DNA of 41,414 nt from Nymphaea colorata (GCF_008831285.2 NW_022205237.1:1-41414); one strand, 5' to 3'. Positions 19,548 to 30,373 are shown, numbered from the stretch's first letter. Program-made: numbers and translations. Notes: generated by a model not told the origin, from the letters alone.

Positions 19548-20050
19548 TTAATGGGATAGAAGGATGAAGGAATGATTGTTGAAGTTAGAGAGCTGCGCAT
19601 GGGTGGCTGGGATATATGTAGGAAGGCTCAATTGGGTTGGTGAAGTTTGGGAGCAAGATGTATTGAGATGGTAAAATTTTGTTTTCGTTTTGGATGAAAA
19701 ATCAATGAAGAACTTGTTTTTGGAGTCTATTAATGGCTTTAATGTTGGCTTTACAATCATTTTAATCCTCTCAAAAAAGTCTTTAAACTCTTTGCGATGG
19801 ACGATGGACATATCATCGAAGCAAAATGAGCATACTGTAATTTCTTCGATCCATATACATAAAACCTCATGAATAAATCTGCTCTTCGTCCTCTGCCAGT
19901 GCAAATTCTGTATACACTCGTTGCAGAGATACACATGTTTTCCCGATTTAGACTAAAATGCCTCTAAAATTGTCCATTTGTCCACCATTCGTCTCTTTCT
20001 TCCAAGCTCTCACATTCATCGTGCCATTTTTTCTCCTTCTCTGGAAAATG
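19548..20050 (-). pseudogene. SNAPC3 C-terminal fragment
   Basis: SGKHVYLCNECIQNLHWQ matches the last zinc-finger knuckle of the SNAPC3 gene at 32011, which reads KAGKHVYLC. It is followed by EVLCIWIEEITVCSFCFDDM, matching the sequence just beyond that gene. Only the tail of SNAPC3 is present; the SWIRM-like or catalytic parts of other genes are not. Open for 128 codons, so it may still be expressed, but it lies between two family genes like the relics near 23.7 and 31.0 kb. Confidence 0.6.
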
Positions 20051-20101
20051 AGGCCAAGTTCCTAATTAAATCGGCTAGGATCTTGATGATGGATATGGAA
20101 A

Positions 20102-20479
20102 TCATTCAGCCTTGAGTTCCTTTTCCTCCAAATCCCTAGCGAAATCGATGAGCTTCTTGACAGTGGGGTCGTTAAGAGGGAGGCTGGCCTGTCCATTCGG
20201 TAAATTAACTCCGGTGGTACTGGGTGCAGACGATGCGCGGTAGTCGATACTCTTTCCGTCCCAGGTCCAGTAGGCATCAGCTCCTCCGTACCAAGTGTTT
20301 TTGGATCTCTTTCCGTTGTCGACGATAATAACGTCATACCATTAGGCCCCCTAAGAATGGCCTTTAGAAGAGTTGATCGGAATACCATATGCGGCGATCA
20401 GGTGTTCCTCGTTGGCTCTGAACCATTCAACCTGTATGTCTCTTGGGCCTTTATTGATGATTGTGAGTGTCTTTCCCAT
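20102..20479 (-). CDS. VEW/YGG family protein, intact
   Basis: Open for 125 residues with two UAR codons. LTIINKGPRDIQVEWFRANE, SSKGHS-TAG-GA-TAA-WYDV, TWYGGADAYWTWDGKSI, SLPLNDPTVKKLIDFARDLE, ending ELKAE-TGA. The TAG is at the E of GHSEGA. The TAA replaces the V of AVWYD and so would give an unusual Glu there. Pairs with 30374 by the (G)VNLPNGQAS / ANLSNEQAS segment. Confidence 0.84.
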
Positions 20480-20481
20480 TC

Positions 20482-20523
20482 TTACTTAATGATTATGCCT
20501 CCTCTTGTAATGATACCGTTTTT
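20482..20523 (-). promoter_or_regulatory. Variant family promoter core
   Basis: AAAAACGGTATCATTACAAG then AGGAGGCATAATC. ATCATTAC in place of ATCTTTGA breaks the palindrome while AAAAACGGTATC stays. Confidence 0.62.
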
Positions 20524-21077
20524 CTAGTGACTAACTACAACAGCTGAAAGAGGTGAAGAAGGGGGAAAAGAGGCTCGATGGGCTGAAGAGATAAGGCATT
20601 CAGCCAAGCTCGCCGAAAATAGAATCTGGGAAGTTGTAAAGCCTTGAAGTGAGGGACTAAAGCTTTTATTGTTCTGCTTTCCTCTTTGGTGCTTTGGCTA
20701 TGTTTTTCGAGATGGACACTGAGGCCTAACATGCGCGTCGGGCTCGGCCAATAGTGAATGACTAGTCATTCAATAGGGCATCGGTGTGGACATTCTAGGA
20801 AGCAGGTGAGGCGGTCTGTCGTTATTATCATTGATGTTATTATCTTTGCTAATCAAAACGCATTAAGGAAAAGTCAAAATGAGAGATTGGATGGAGTGAG
20901 GTGGGGTGAGGCCATGCCCTTCTGTGGGGGTCTGCACTTTAAGATCAAAGCTATCCTTTATATATCATCCTTTCATCAACCCAATTTCCCACATTAGTCC
21001 TCCCATTTTCCCTCCTCATGAAAATAGGGCCAAGTTCCTCATAGAATCGTTTAGGATGTTGATGATGGATATGGAGA
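20524..21077. repeat. Array spacer, palindrome type
   Basis: Contains TCAACAGTTGA-like CAACAGCTGAAAGAGG at the start, and the perfect 16-bp palindrome GAATGACTAGTCATTC at 20756-20771. A small trace of a subtype-B 3' end (GGGGGTCTGCACTTT) lies near 20930. No gene seen. Confidence 0.55.
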
Positions 21078-21472
21078 TCAGGGATAGCTTTCCTCTGCCT
21101 TGATTGCCTTTTGGTCCAAACTCCTGAGGAATCGAGGACCTTCCTGACGGTGGGATCGTTAAGGGGAAGGGTGATCGTTCCATTCGCGGGATCATCTCCT
21201 TATTCGTAGGCGATTGGCCTAGAGCTGACGACGACGATGTTGCTTCCGTTCCAGAGCCAGGTTTAGTCATTTCCTCCGTAGAAAGGGCGCTTTGCTTTAA
21301 TTGGACCACCGTGTCTATCGCGGATGGAAATATTATACCAGACAGGCTGCTAATAATGGCTTTTAGAGGACCAGCCTTCAATACTGTAGGATTCGACAAT
21401 TATTGGCCAGAAATCATCCCAATAAACATAGATCCTATCGGGGGTTTGGTTTTGGATTGTGAGTGTGCCCAT
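21078..21472 (-). CDS. VEW/YGG family protein (one frame break)
   Basis: MGTLTIQNQTPDRIYVYWDD, SYSIEGWSSKSHY-TAG-QPVWYNI, FYGGND-TAA-TWLWNG, PIAYE-TAA-GDDPANG, LPLNDPTVRKVLD, then a missing base in TTT (about 21130), LRSLDQKAIKAEESYP-TGA. PIAYE-UAR-GDD is shared with 22381. Y-W replaces E-W in the signature. Confidence 0.76.
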
Positions 21473-21476
21473 TCTT

Positions 21477-21543
21477 TGTTAATGATTATGCGGCATCTTT
21501 CAAAGATACCGTTTTTCTAGTGACTGACTTCAACAGTTGAAAG
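21477..21543 (-). promoter_or_regulatory. Conserved family promoter block
   Basis: Full core and TCAACAGTTGA. ATTAACAAAG replaces ATTAAGTAAG next to the ATG, as in the 22381, 26371 and 27658 copies. Confidence 0.75.
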
Positions 21544-21995
21544 AGGTGAAGAAGGGGGAAAAGGACACGATGGGCTGAAGATTAGGCGGGGTTTGACCTG
21601 GCAAGGGAAAGCTAAGATGTCCGGAAGCTTTTTTATTACGGGTTTGATGCCATTTTCCCTTTTCATTTCGAATATGCCGGCCCCAGCGTGTGTCCGGGTG
21701 GCGAAAAGGAGCATAAGGAGATAAGGCATTCAGCCAAATCTCCAGAACATAGAGTCTGGAAGACCTGGAGCCTCGAAGTGAGGACCAGAGCTTGTACGGT
21801 CTGCTTTTCTCTTTGATGCTTTGGCTATGTGCTTCGATATGGCACTGACCATGCGTGTTGGGTTTCGCTAACAGTGAATGACTAGTCATTCAATCGGGAA
21901 TCGCTGTGACATTCCAGGAAGCTGTGAGGCGGTCTGTCTTTATTATCATTGATGCTTTAATCATAATTAATCTATGCGCCTTTGGGAAACACCAT
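21544..21995. repeat. Array spacer, palindrome type
   Basis: Perfect palindrome GAATGACTAGTCATTC at 21876-21891. No gene seen. Confidence 0.55.
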
Positions 21996-22165
21996 ATGAG
22001 GTATTTGATGATTGCTGAGGCGATCCAGCTTATATTGCGTCGCAGTTAGGGCTGTGGGCGGATCGGGACTAGCAATGAACTGAATGATAGGAGGGCGTAG
22101 GGGACAGCGTATGGTCTTATACTGAGTGCGGGCGTCTGATTAAGGATGGCGATTGAACCGATTTC
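21996..22165 (-). pseudogene. Subtype-B relic with central deletion
   Basis: Same build as 165-335: start-like IANKT segment and a poor C-terminal segment with the YGG...FDGK centre missing. Confidence 0.5.
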
Positions 22166-22380
22166 GCTCGTCTTTTACTTCAGAGAGTGCGGAACAATCT
22201 ATTCCCTGTTAATTTCGGCATTAAATCAATAACTAAAAATTTTAGAATTAACTCCATCTCAAAATTACCCATTCACCATCTTTCCCAATTCCTTTTTTAG
22301 CCCTGCCATTTTCCCTTCTCATGAAAATAGGGCCAAGTTCCTCATAGAATCGGTTAGGATGTTGATGATGGATATGGAGA

Positions 22381-22779
22381 TCAAGCATGGCTTTCCTCTG
22401 CCTGGATTGCCTTGCGGTCCAAACTCCTGAGGAATCCGAGGACCTTCTGGACGGTGGGATCGTTGAGAGGAAGGGTGATCGTTCCATTGGCGGGATCATC
22501 TCCTTATTCGTAGGCGATTGGCTTTGAGCTGACGAAGACGATGTTGCTTCCGTCCCAGAGCCAGGTTTAGTTGTTTCCGCCGTAGAAATATGTCTTTTTT
22601 TTAATTGGGCCATCTTATTTATCGCGGATGACAATTTCATACCAGACAGCCTACTACTTATGGCTTTTAGAGGACCAGCCTTCAATACTGTAGGATTCGA
22701 CCCTTCTTGGCCAGGAGGTACTAATCCAATCAACATAGATCCTATAGGGGTTATTGTTGACGATTGTCAGTGTGCCCAT
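22381..22779 (-). CDS. VEW/YGG family protein, intact, eight UAR-rich codons region
   Basis: Fully open for 132 residues only if UAR is sense. MGTLTIVNNNPYRIYVDW, SYSIEGWSSKSHK-TAG-TAG-AVWYEIV, FYGGNN-TAA-TWLWDGS, PIAYE-TAA-GDDPANG, LPLNDPTVQKVLGFLRSLD and ending AEESHA-TGA. The adjacent TAG-TAG (22651-22656) falls on E-E of GHAEEAVWYD in copy 1. This is the best single-gene argument in the array for UAR = Glu. Confidence 0.87.
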
Positions 22780-22783
22780 TCTT

Positions 22784-22851
22784 TGTTAATGATTATGCGG
22801 CATCTTTCAAAGATACCGTTTTTCTAGTGCTGACTTCAACAGTTGAAAGAG
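22784..22851 (-). promoter_or_regulatory. Conserved family promoter block
   Basis: Full core, full palindrome and TCAACAGTTGA. Confidence 0.75.
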
Positions 22852-23560
22852 GTGAAGAAGGGGAAAAGAGGCCCGATGGGCTGAAGATTAGGCGGGGTTT
22901 GACATGGCAAGCGAAAGCTAAGACGTCCGGAAGCTTTTTATTACGGGTTTGACGCCATTTTCCCTTTTAATTCCGAATATGCCGGCCCTTGCGTGTGTCC
23001 GGTGGGCGAAAAGGAGCATAAGGAGGTAAGGCACTCAGCCAGGCTCGCCGAAAATAGAATCTGGGAAGCTGTGAAGCCTTGAAGTTAGGGACTAAAGCTT
23101 GTACGGTCTGCTCTCCTCCTTGGGTGCTTTGGCGATGTGCTTCTAGATGGCACCGAGGCTTACCATGCGCGTCAGGTTTGGCCAACAGTGAATGACTAGT
23201 CATTCAATAGGGAATCAGTGTAACATTCTAGGAAGCAGTGATGCGGTCTGCTGTTATTATCATTGATGTTTTTATGATTATTAATCAAAACCCCTTAAGG
23301 AAAAGTCAAAATGAGGGATTAGATGGGGTGAGGCCATGCCCTTCTGGGGTTTTCACTTGAAGCTCAAATCTATCCTTTCATATATCATCCTTTGATTGCT
23401 CCCAACCTCCAACCTCCTACATTAATCGTGCCATTTTTTCTCCTGATGAAAATATGTCAGGTTCCTCATTAAATCGGTTAGGATGTTGATGATGGTTATG
23501 GAGATCAAGCCGACAATTAAGGCCAAACATTCGAAGGATCTGCTTGGGAAATAGGCAATT
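22852..23560. repeat. Array spacer, palindrome type
   Basis: Perfect palindrome GAATGACTAGTCATTC at 23190-23205; a trace of a subtype-B 3' end near 23335; a family 3' flank (GGTTAGGATGTTGATGATGG) near 23475-23505 with no gene attached, marking a lost copy. No gene seen. Confidence 0.55.
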
Positions 23561-23790
23561 TCTTTGCTGTCAAGTAGAGAGCGTAATTGCGCTATTGATT
23601 ATCTATTGATGACTAGCTGTCCAAAGCCTTTGCGAATTTGGCCACCCTTTTACGGCTCCACTTTTTTGCTTCAAGCCATACATAAACCTCATCTCATGAG
23701 CAGGTATGTTCCTCTTCCCCTTCAGTGCGAATTCCCTAGCACTCTTCCTCGCAGAGATACACGTCCTTGCCCGCCTTGAGCCAAATCCCT
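23561..23790 (-). pseudogene. SNAPC3 C-terminal fragment
   Basis: GKDVYLC, a second cysteine shortly after, then DEVYVWLEAKKW and KVAKFAKALDS. The first part matches the SNAPC3 tail (KHVYLC), the second the sequence beyond it. Short, with an internal TGA. Confidence 0.5.
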
Positions 23791-23903
23791 CTCTAAGCTG
23801 TCCATCTTTCCATCCCATTAGCCTTGGCATCCTTTCCTTCTTCTCACGAAAATATGCCAAGTTCCTCATAGAACCGGTTATGATTTTGATGATGATATGG
23901 AGA

Positions 23904-24290
23904 TCAAGCATGGCTTTTCTCTGCCTGGATTGCCTTTTGGTCCAAACTCCTGAGGAAATCGAGGACCTTCTGGACGGTGGGATCGCTGAGGGGGAGGTGA
24001 TCGTTCCATTCTACAGATCAATTGCTTGGGCTTCCACTTACAGTCCGTAGGCCGATGTGATTTTGGCTCCATTAAAGTACCAGGTGGAATTGGATCCTCC
24101 GTAGTAGACGGCCTTGGTCTTTTGTCCACCAAACCAGATGACACATCATACCAGACGGCCGCCTAGGAATGTCCCTTTTGTTGTAAGGGTCCAATGCCGT
24201 ACTCGGCGACCTTGAAACCTCTCCGACGGTGAACCATTGAACGCGGATGTCTGCATTTACCTGATTGACGATTGTGAGTGTTTTTCCCAT
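23904..24290 (-). pseudogene. VEW/YGG copy with three frame breaks
   Basis: MGKTLTIVNQVNADIRVQWF, TVGEV, break, FKVAEYGIG, KGHS-TAG-AAVWYDV, break, KAVYYGGSNSTWYFNGAKIT, AIDL-TAG-NGTIT, break, LPLSDPTVQKVLDFLRSLD, AEKSHA-TGA. Each break is one missing base. Sister of 27658, which has one break only. Confidence 0.72.
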
Positions 24291-24293
24291 TCT

Positions 24294-24361
24294 TCTTAAT
24301 GATTATGCGGCATCTTTCAAAGATACCGTTTTTCTAGGGCTGATTCAACAGTTGAAAGAGG
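24294..24361 (-). promoter_or_regulatory. Conserved family promoter block
   Basis: Full core; TCAACAGTTGA kept but 2 bp closer to the core than in copy 1. Confidence 0.73.
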
Positions 24362-24814
24362 TGAAGAAGGGGGAAAAGGGCCCGATGGCTGAAGATTAGG
24401 GGGTTTGATGTGGCAAGCGAAAGCTAAGATGTTGGAAGCTTTTTTATTACGGGTTTGATGCCATTTTCCCTTTTCATTTCGAATATGCCGCCCCAGCGTG
24501 TGTCCGGGTGGCCGAAAAGGAGCATAAGGAGATAAGGCATTCAGCCAGGCTCGCCGAAGCAAAGAGTCTGGGAAGGCTGAAGAGTTGAAGTGAAGAACTA
24601 AAGCTTGTGCTGGTCTGCTTTCCTCTTTGGTGGTTTGGCTATGTGCTTCGAGATGGGCACTGAGGCCTACCATGCGCGTTGGGTTTCGCCAAGTGAATGA
24701 CTAGTCATTAATAGGGCATCGGTGTGGACAGTCTAGGAAGCAGTGATGCGGTCTGCCGTTATTATCATTGATGTTTTTATGGTTATTAATCTATACGCTT
24801 TGGGAAACGCAAAA
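24362..24814. repeat. Array spacer, palindrome type
   Basis: GAATGACTAGTCATTA at 24695-24710, one base short of the perfect palindrome. No gene seen. Confidence 0.5.
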
Positions 24815-25045
24815 TGAGGGATTGGATGGGGTGAGGCATGCCTTCTGGGGGTCTGTACTCCAAGGCCTGGCGAAGCTGACGGTGTAATGAGGACGGACTT
24901 ACCGAGGCGATTCAGCTTCATTGCGTCGCAGTTTGGTCTGTTGGCCAATCAGGGACTAACAATGACTGAATGATGGGAGAGTAGGGGACAGCGTATGGTT
25001 CACACTGAGGCGGCGTCTGATTGGCGATGGCGATTGAAGCGGTTT
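24815..25045 (-). pseudogene. Subtype-B relic with central deletion
   Basis: Longest of this relic type: GGGGGTCTGTACTCCAAGGC (the C-terminal ALEYRP region) at 24845-24866 and a start-like end near 25035. The centre is missing. Confidence 0.55.
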
Positions 25046-25259
25046 CGCTTGTCTTTGAGTTAGGAGAGTGCGGAACAATTTGTTTTGGTATTAAATCAAT
25101 ACATATATTTTAGAATTAACCCCATCTCAACACTATTCTTTCATCCTTTCATCTACCCAATCTCCCACATTAGTCCTGCCATTTTCCCTCCTCATGAAAA
25201 TAGGGCCAAATTTCCAATAAAATCGGTTATCGGTTAGGATGTTGATGAGGGATATGAGA

Positions 25260-25652
25260 TCATTCTGCCTGGATGCCTTTTTGGTCCAAGCTCTGACAAA
25301 TTGACGAGTTTCCTGATGACGGGGTCGTTGAAAGGGAGGGTCATTGTTCCATTCTAGTGATCAAATCCTAGTTCGTTGGTCGCAGACTTTGAGCTGAGAT
25401 AGATGATGTTGTTTCCGTTCCAGATCCAGGTGGCTTCTGTTCCGCCGTAGAAAACTCCCTTGGCCTTCTTTCCGTTGTCAGTGATGTAAACGTCATACCA
25501 GACGCCCTCTTTTTTATGGGATTTAGAGGAGTTGGCCGGAATGATGTATGAGGCGCGCCTGAAATCTGTATCCCTGCCGATGTATACCATTAAACGAGGA
25601 TATCTCTTGGGGCCTGATTGATGATTGTGAGTGATTTAGCAAAATATGTCAT
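25260..25652 (-). pseudogene. VEW/YGG copy with frame breaks
   Basis: MTYFAKSLTIINQAPRDILV-TAA-WYT, break, GRDTDFRRASYIIPANSSKS, KKEGVWYDVYITDNG, FYGGTEATWIWNG, ELGFDH-TAG-NGTMTLPFND, two further breaks, then IQAE-TGA. The TAA (25590-25592) is the invariant E of V-E-W. Close sister 29028 reads GAA at that site, a direct UAA/GAA swap. Confidence 0.73.
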
Positions 25653-25655
25653 TCT

Positions 25656-25724
25656 TACTTTATGATTATGCGGCATCTTTCAAAGATACCGTTTTTCTAG
25701 TGACTGACTTCAACAGTTGAAAGA
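25656..25724 (-). promoter_or_regulatory. Conserved family promoter block
   Basis: Full core, palindrome and TCAACAGTTGA. Confidence 0.74.
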
Positions 25725-26370
25725 GGTGAAGAAGGGGAAAAGGGACACGATGGGCTGAAGAATATAAGGGGTTCGAGGTGGGGACCGAAAGCTGAGAAGT
25801 TGGGAAGCTTTTACATTCGGGTTTGATGCCATTTTCCCTTTTCATTCCGAATATGCCGCCCCAGCGTGTGTCCGTGTGGCCGAAAAGGAGCATAAGGAGA
25901 TAAGGCATTCAGCTAAACTCTCCAAAACAAAGAGTCTGGGAAGGCCTGAAGAGTTTAAGTAAGAACTAAAGCTTGTACTGCCTGCTTTCCTCTTTGGTGG
26001 TTTGGCTATGTGCTGCGAGATGGGCACTGAGGCCTACCATGCGCTTTGGGTTCACCAACATTGAAAAGCAGCGCCGCGTACGGCCTCGGTGTGGCAGTCT
26101 AGGAAGCAGTGATGCGGTCTGTCTTTATTACCATTGATGTTTTTATGATTATTAATCAAAACCCCTTAAGGAAAAGTCAAAATGAGGGATTAGATGGGGT
26201 GATGCCATGCCCTTCTGGGGGTTTTCACTTGAAGCTCAAAGCTGTCCTTTCATATATCATCCTTTCATCGCTCCCAATTCCCACATTAGTCGTGCCATCT
26301 TTCCCTCCTCATGAAAATAGGGCCATGTTCCTTATTTAATCGGTTAGGATTTTGATGAGGGATATGGAGA
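25725..26370. repeat. Array spacer
   Basis: Diverged spacer; the 16-bp palindrome is lost (CAACATTGAAAAGC instead). A trace of a subtype-B end near 26215. No gene seen. Confidence 0.5.
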
Positions 26371-26747
26371 TCATTCTGCCTGGATTGCCTTGCGGTCCAA
26401 ACTCCTGACAAAATCGAGGGCCTTCTTGACGGTGGCTCGTTGAGGGGAAGGCTGATCCTTCCATTTTACAAATCAATTGGCTGGGCATCTACAGCCTGTC
26501 CGTTGACCTGTTCGATTTGATTTCCGTTCCAGTACCAGGTGGCGTTGGCTCCGCCGTAGTAGGCGAACTTTTTCCTAATTCCCGATTCATAGATAACAAT
26601 ATCATACCAGACGGGCTCCTAGGAATGCGCCCTTTGTGTGTTGGCCGGAATGCCGTACTAGGCGACCTTGAATACCTCTCCGACGGTGTACCATTCAACG
26701 AGGATGTCTTTATTTGTCTGATTGATGATTGTGAGTGTTTTTCCCAT
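26371..26747 (-). CDS. VEW/YGG family protein (one frame break)
   Basis: MGKTLTIINQTNKDILVEWY, GEVFKVA-TAG-YGIPANTQ, AHS-TAG-EPVWYDIVIYESG, YYGGANATWYWNG, PIDL-TAA-NGRISLPLNEP, break (one base, about 26434), KALDFVRSLDRKAIQAE-TGA. KVA-TAG-YGI compares with KVAEYGI (GAG) in 23904. Confidence 0.78.
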
Positions 26748-26750
26748 TCT

Positions 26751-26820
26751 TTGTTAATGATTATGCGGCATCTTTCAAAGATACCGTTTTTCTAGTGAAG
26801 GGCTTCAACAGTTGAAAGAG
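26751..26820 (-). promoter_or_regulatory. Conserved family promoter block
   Basis: Full core, palindrome and TCAACAGTTGA. Confidence 0.75.
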
Positions 26821-27284
26821 GTGAAGAAGGGGAAAAGAGGCCCGATGGACTGAAGATTAGGCGGGGTTTGATGGGACAATTCAAAGCAATGATGATTGGA
26901 AGCTTTTACATTGCGGGTTTGACGCCATTTTCCCCTTTCATTCCGAATATGGCTGCCCCTGCGCGTGTCCGCATGGCCGAAAAGGAGCGTAAGGACATAA
27001 GGCAATCAGCCAGGCTCGCCGAAACATAGAGTCTGGGAAGGCCTAAACTTGAAGTGAGGGATTTTATTCTTTTGCTGCTCTGCTTTCCTCTTTGGTGCTT
27101 CGGCTATGTGTTTCGATGTGGGCACCAAGGCCTACCATGCGCGTCGGGCTCGGCCAATAGTGAATGACTAGTCATTCAATAGGGAATCGGTGTGACATTC
27201 CTGGAAGCTGTGAGACGGTCTGTCTTTATTATCATTGATGCTTTTATCATAATTAATCTATGCGCCTTTGGGAAACACCAAAAT
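26821..27284. repeat. Array spacer, palindrome type
   Basis: Perfect palindrome GAATGACTAGTCATTC at 27162-27177. No gene seen. Confidence 0.55.
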
Positions 27285-27450
27285 GAGGTATTTGATGATT
27301 GCTGAGGCGATCAGCTCCTATTGCGCCGGAGTTTGGTCTGTAGGCGGATCGGGACTAACAATGAACTGAATGATGGACGTAGGGGACAGCGTATGGTCTT
27401 ATACTGATGGCGGGCGTCTGATAAACGATGGCGATTGAAGCGGTTTTGGT
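27285..27450 (-). pseudogene. Subtype-B relic with central deletion
   Basis: Closest to the relic at 21996; same missing centre. Confidence 0.5.
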
Positions 27451-27657
27451 TGTCTTTTACTGAAGAGAGTGCGGAACAATTTATCCCCTGTTAATTTCGG
27501 CATTAAATCAATAACTATAAATTTTAGAATTAAACCCATCTCAAAGCTATACATTCACCATCTTCCCCGATTCCTTTTTCAGTCTGCCATTTTCCCTTCT
27601 CATGAAAATATGCCAAGTTCCTCATAAACGGTTATGATTTTGATGATGATATGGAGA

Positions 27658-28046
27658 TCAAGCATGGCTTTTCTCTGCCTGGATTGCCTTTTGGTCCAAA
27701 CTCCTGAGGAATCGAGGACCTTCTGGACGGTGGGATCGCTGAGGGGGAGGGTGATCGTTCCATTCTACAGATCAACTGCCTAGGCTTCCGCAGACTGTGC
27801 GTAGGCCGATGTGATTTTGACTCCATTCCAGAACCAGGTGGAATTGCCTCCTCCGTAGTAGACGGCCTTGCTCTTGATTCCTTGGTCCCAGATGACAACA
27901 TCATACCAGACGGCCGCCTAGGAATGGCCTTTACTGTATTGGGCCTTAATGCCGTACTAGGCGACCTTGAATACCTCTCCGACGGTGAACCATTGAACGA
28001 GGATGTCTCTATTTGTCTAATTGACGATTGTGAGTGTTTTTCCCAT
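27658..28046 (-). CDS. VEW/YGG family protein (one frame break)
   Basis: MGKTLTIVN-TAG-TNRDILVQWF, GEVFKVA-TAG-YGIKA, SKGHS-TAG-AAVWYDVVIWD, YYGGGNSTWFWNGVKIT, VDL-TAG-NGTITLPLSDP, TVQKVLD, break (AAA to AA on the plus strand, about 27710), LRSLDQKAIQAEKSHA-TGA. Five or six UAR codons. V-Q-W replaces V-E-W. Confidence 0.78.
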
Positions 28047-28049
28047 TCT

Positions 28050-28117
28050 TTGTTAATGATTATGCGGCATCTTTCAAAGATACCGTTTTTCTAGTGGCTG
28101 ATTTCAACAGTTGAAAG
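28050..28117 (-). promoter_or_regulatory. Conserved family promoter block
   Basis: Full core, palindrome and TCAACAGTTGA. Confidence 0.75.
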
Positions 28118-28584
28118 AGGTGAAGAAGGGGAAAAGGCCCGATGGGCTGAAGATTACGGGGTTGACGTGGCAAGCAAAAGCTAAGACGTCCGGAAGCTTT
28201 TTTATTACTGGTTTGATGCCATTTTCCCTTTTCATTCCGAATATGCCGGCCCTTGCGTGTGTCCGGGTGGCCGAAAAGGAGCACAAGGAGATAAGGCATT
28301 CAGTCAGGCTCGCCGAAGCAAAAGATCTAGGAAGTCCTGAAGCCTTGTAGTGAGGGACTAAAGCTTTTAATGGTCTGCGCTCCTCTTTGGTGCTTTGGCT
28401 ATGTGCTTCGAGATAGGCACTGATGCCTACCATGCGCGTTGGGTTTCGCCCACAGTGAATAACTAGTCATTCGATAGGGCATTGCTGTAGGCAATCTAGG
28501 AAGCAGTGATGCGGTCTGTCCTATTATCATTTATGCTTTTATCATTATTAATCTATACGCGTTTGGAAAATACCAAAATGAGGG
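28118..28584. repeat. Array spacer, palindrome type
   Basis: GAATAACTAGTCATTC at 28457-28472, one mismatch from the palindrome. No gene seen. Confidence 0.5.
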
Positions 28585-28800
28585 GTTTGATGGGGTGGGC
28601 CTGTTCTCGGAAGCCTTGGCGAAGCTGAAGACCGGAATGAGGACGGAGTTGTCGAGGCGAATCAGTTTATATTGCGTCGCAGTTTGATCTGTGGACGAAT
28701 TGGGACGAACAATCAATAATAGGGAGGGCGTAGGGGCAGCATATGGCTTCATACTGAGTGCGGGCGTCTAATTAATTATGGCGATTGAACAGATCTCGTG
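28585..28800 (-). pseudogene. Subtype-B relic with central deletion
   Basis: Reads IRLDNSVLIPVFSFAKASEN, a clear subtype-B end (compare LRLDNSVLKTVIDFAKALE at 13558). The centre is missing and the start is degraded. Confidence 0.58.
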
Positions 28801-29027
28801 TTATTGAGCTAAGAGAGCACGCAACGATTTATCTCTTTTTTAATTTTCTACATTAAATCAATACCTATAAATTTTACTATAAACTCCATCTCATAATTGT
28901 CCATCCACCATCTTCCCCCCTCATCAATCCCGATTAACCTTGGCGTCTTTCCCTCCTTCGCACGAAAGCAAAATCGAATTCTCAATAAAATCGGTTATCG
29001 GTTAGGATGTTGATGAGGGATATGAGA

Positions 29028-29422
29028 TCATTCTGCCTGGATGCCTTTTTGGTCCAAATTTCTGACGAAATTCACGAGTTTCCTGATGACGGGGTCGTTG
29101 AAAGGGAGGTTCATTGTTCCATTCTAGTGGTCAAATCCTAGTTCGTTGGTCGCAGACTTTGAGCGAGATAGATGATGTTGTTTCCGTTCCAGATCCAGGT
29201 GGCTTCTGTTCCGCCGTAGAAAACTCCCTTGGCCTTCTTTCCGTTGTCAGTGATGTAAACGTCATACCAGAGGGGATTAATCTAATGCGACTTGGAGGAG
29301 TTGACTGGAATGACGTATGAGGCGACCCTGAATATCTCTGCTTACCTGCCGACTATGTACCATTCAACCAAGATGTCTCTTGGGCCCTGATTGAGGATGA
29401 TGAGTGGTTATCCAAATGACAT
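29028..29422 (-). CDS. VEW/YGG family protein (one frame break)
   Basis: MSFG-TAA-PLIILNQGPRDILVEWY, IFRVASYVIPVNSSKSH, PLWYDVYITDNGKKAKG, FYGGTEATWIWNGNNIIYL, break, NELGFDH-TAG-NGTMNLPFND, RKLVNFVRNLDQKGIQAE-TGA. Close sister of 25260 at an offset of about 3.77 kb, the same offset as 23904 to 27658. Confidence 0.77.
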
Positions 29423-29425
29423 TCT

Positions 29426-29492
29426 TACTTAATGATTATGCGGCATCTTTCAAAGATACCGTTTTCTAGTGAAGGACTTCAACAGTTAGAGG
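29426..29492 (-). promoter_or_regulatory. Conserved family promoter block
   Basis: Core with one A missing (AAAACGG); palindrome kept; CAACAGTT kept but shortened. Confidence 0.7.
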
Positions 29493-29959
29493 TGAAGAAG
29501 GGCGAAAAGGGACATGATGGATGAAGATAAGACAAAACGGTTTGATGGAGCAGCTGAAAGCTAAGATGTTCGGAAGCTTTGCTATTACAAGCTTGATGCC
29601 ATTTTGCCTTTTCATTCCGAATATGGCCGCCTCGTCTTCTGTCTGTGTGGCCGAAAGGAGTATAAGGACATCAGACATTCAGCCAAACTTACCAAAAAAG
29701 AATCTGGGAAGTCTGAAGCCTTGAAGTGAGGGATTCTATTCTTTTACTGCTCGTCTTTCCTCTTTGGTGCTTAGCGATGTGCTTCGAGATGGACGCCGAT
29801 GCCATCCTTGGGCATCTCGTTTCGCTAAGAGCCAACAATTAACTGACGAGTAGGGTATCGGTGTGGAAAGCCTACGAAGAGGTGAGGCGGGCTGCTGTTA
29901 TTTTGATTGATGCTTTTATGATTATTAATCAAAAATCCTTAAGGAAAAGTCAAGATGAG
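29493..29959. repeat. Array spacer, diverged
   Basis: Most diverged spacer; the 16-bp palindrome is not visible (CAATTAACTGACGAG in its place). No gene seen. Confidence 0.45.
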
Positions 29960-30190
29960 GGGATGGTGCGAGGAATTCCCTTGCTGTGGGCCTGTAGTAG
30001 TCCAAGCTGGCGAAGCTGACGACCGGAATGGGGGACGGACTTGGTGAGGCGATTAGGTCTGTTGCGTCGCAATTTGGCCTGTGGCTCATCAGTGACTAGC
30101 AATAAACTGAATGATAGGGAGGGCGTAGGGTCAGTTTTGGCTTCACACTGAGGTTTCCGTCTTATTGGCGATTGCGATTGAAGCGATTTC
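29960..30190 (-). pseudogene. Subtype-B relic with central deletion
   Basis: Same build as 24815, with GGGCCTGTAGTAGTCCAAGC for the C-terminal segment. Confidence 0.5.
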
Positions 30191-30373
30191 GAGTTTGTTT
30201 GAATTAAAGGAATGCGGAACAATTTATCTCCTATTGTGTTAACATTACATCAATAACTCAGATTTCTACAAACCCATCCCAAACTATCCTTTCATCCATC
30301 TTTTTCCCTCCTCATGAAAATATGGCCACATTCCTAATTAAACCGGCTAGGGCGTTGATGACGGATATGGAGA

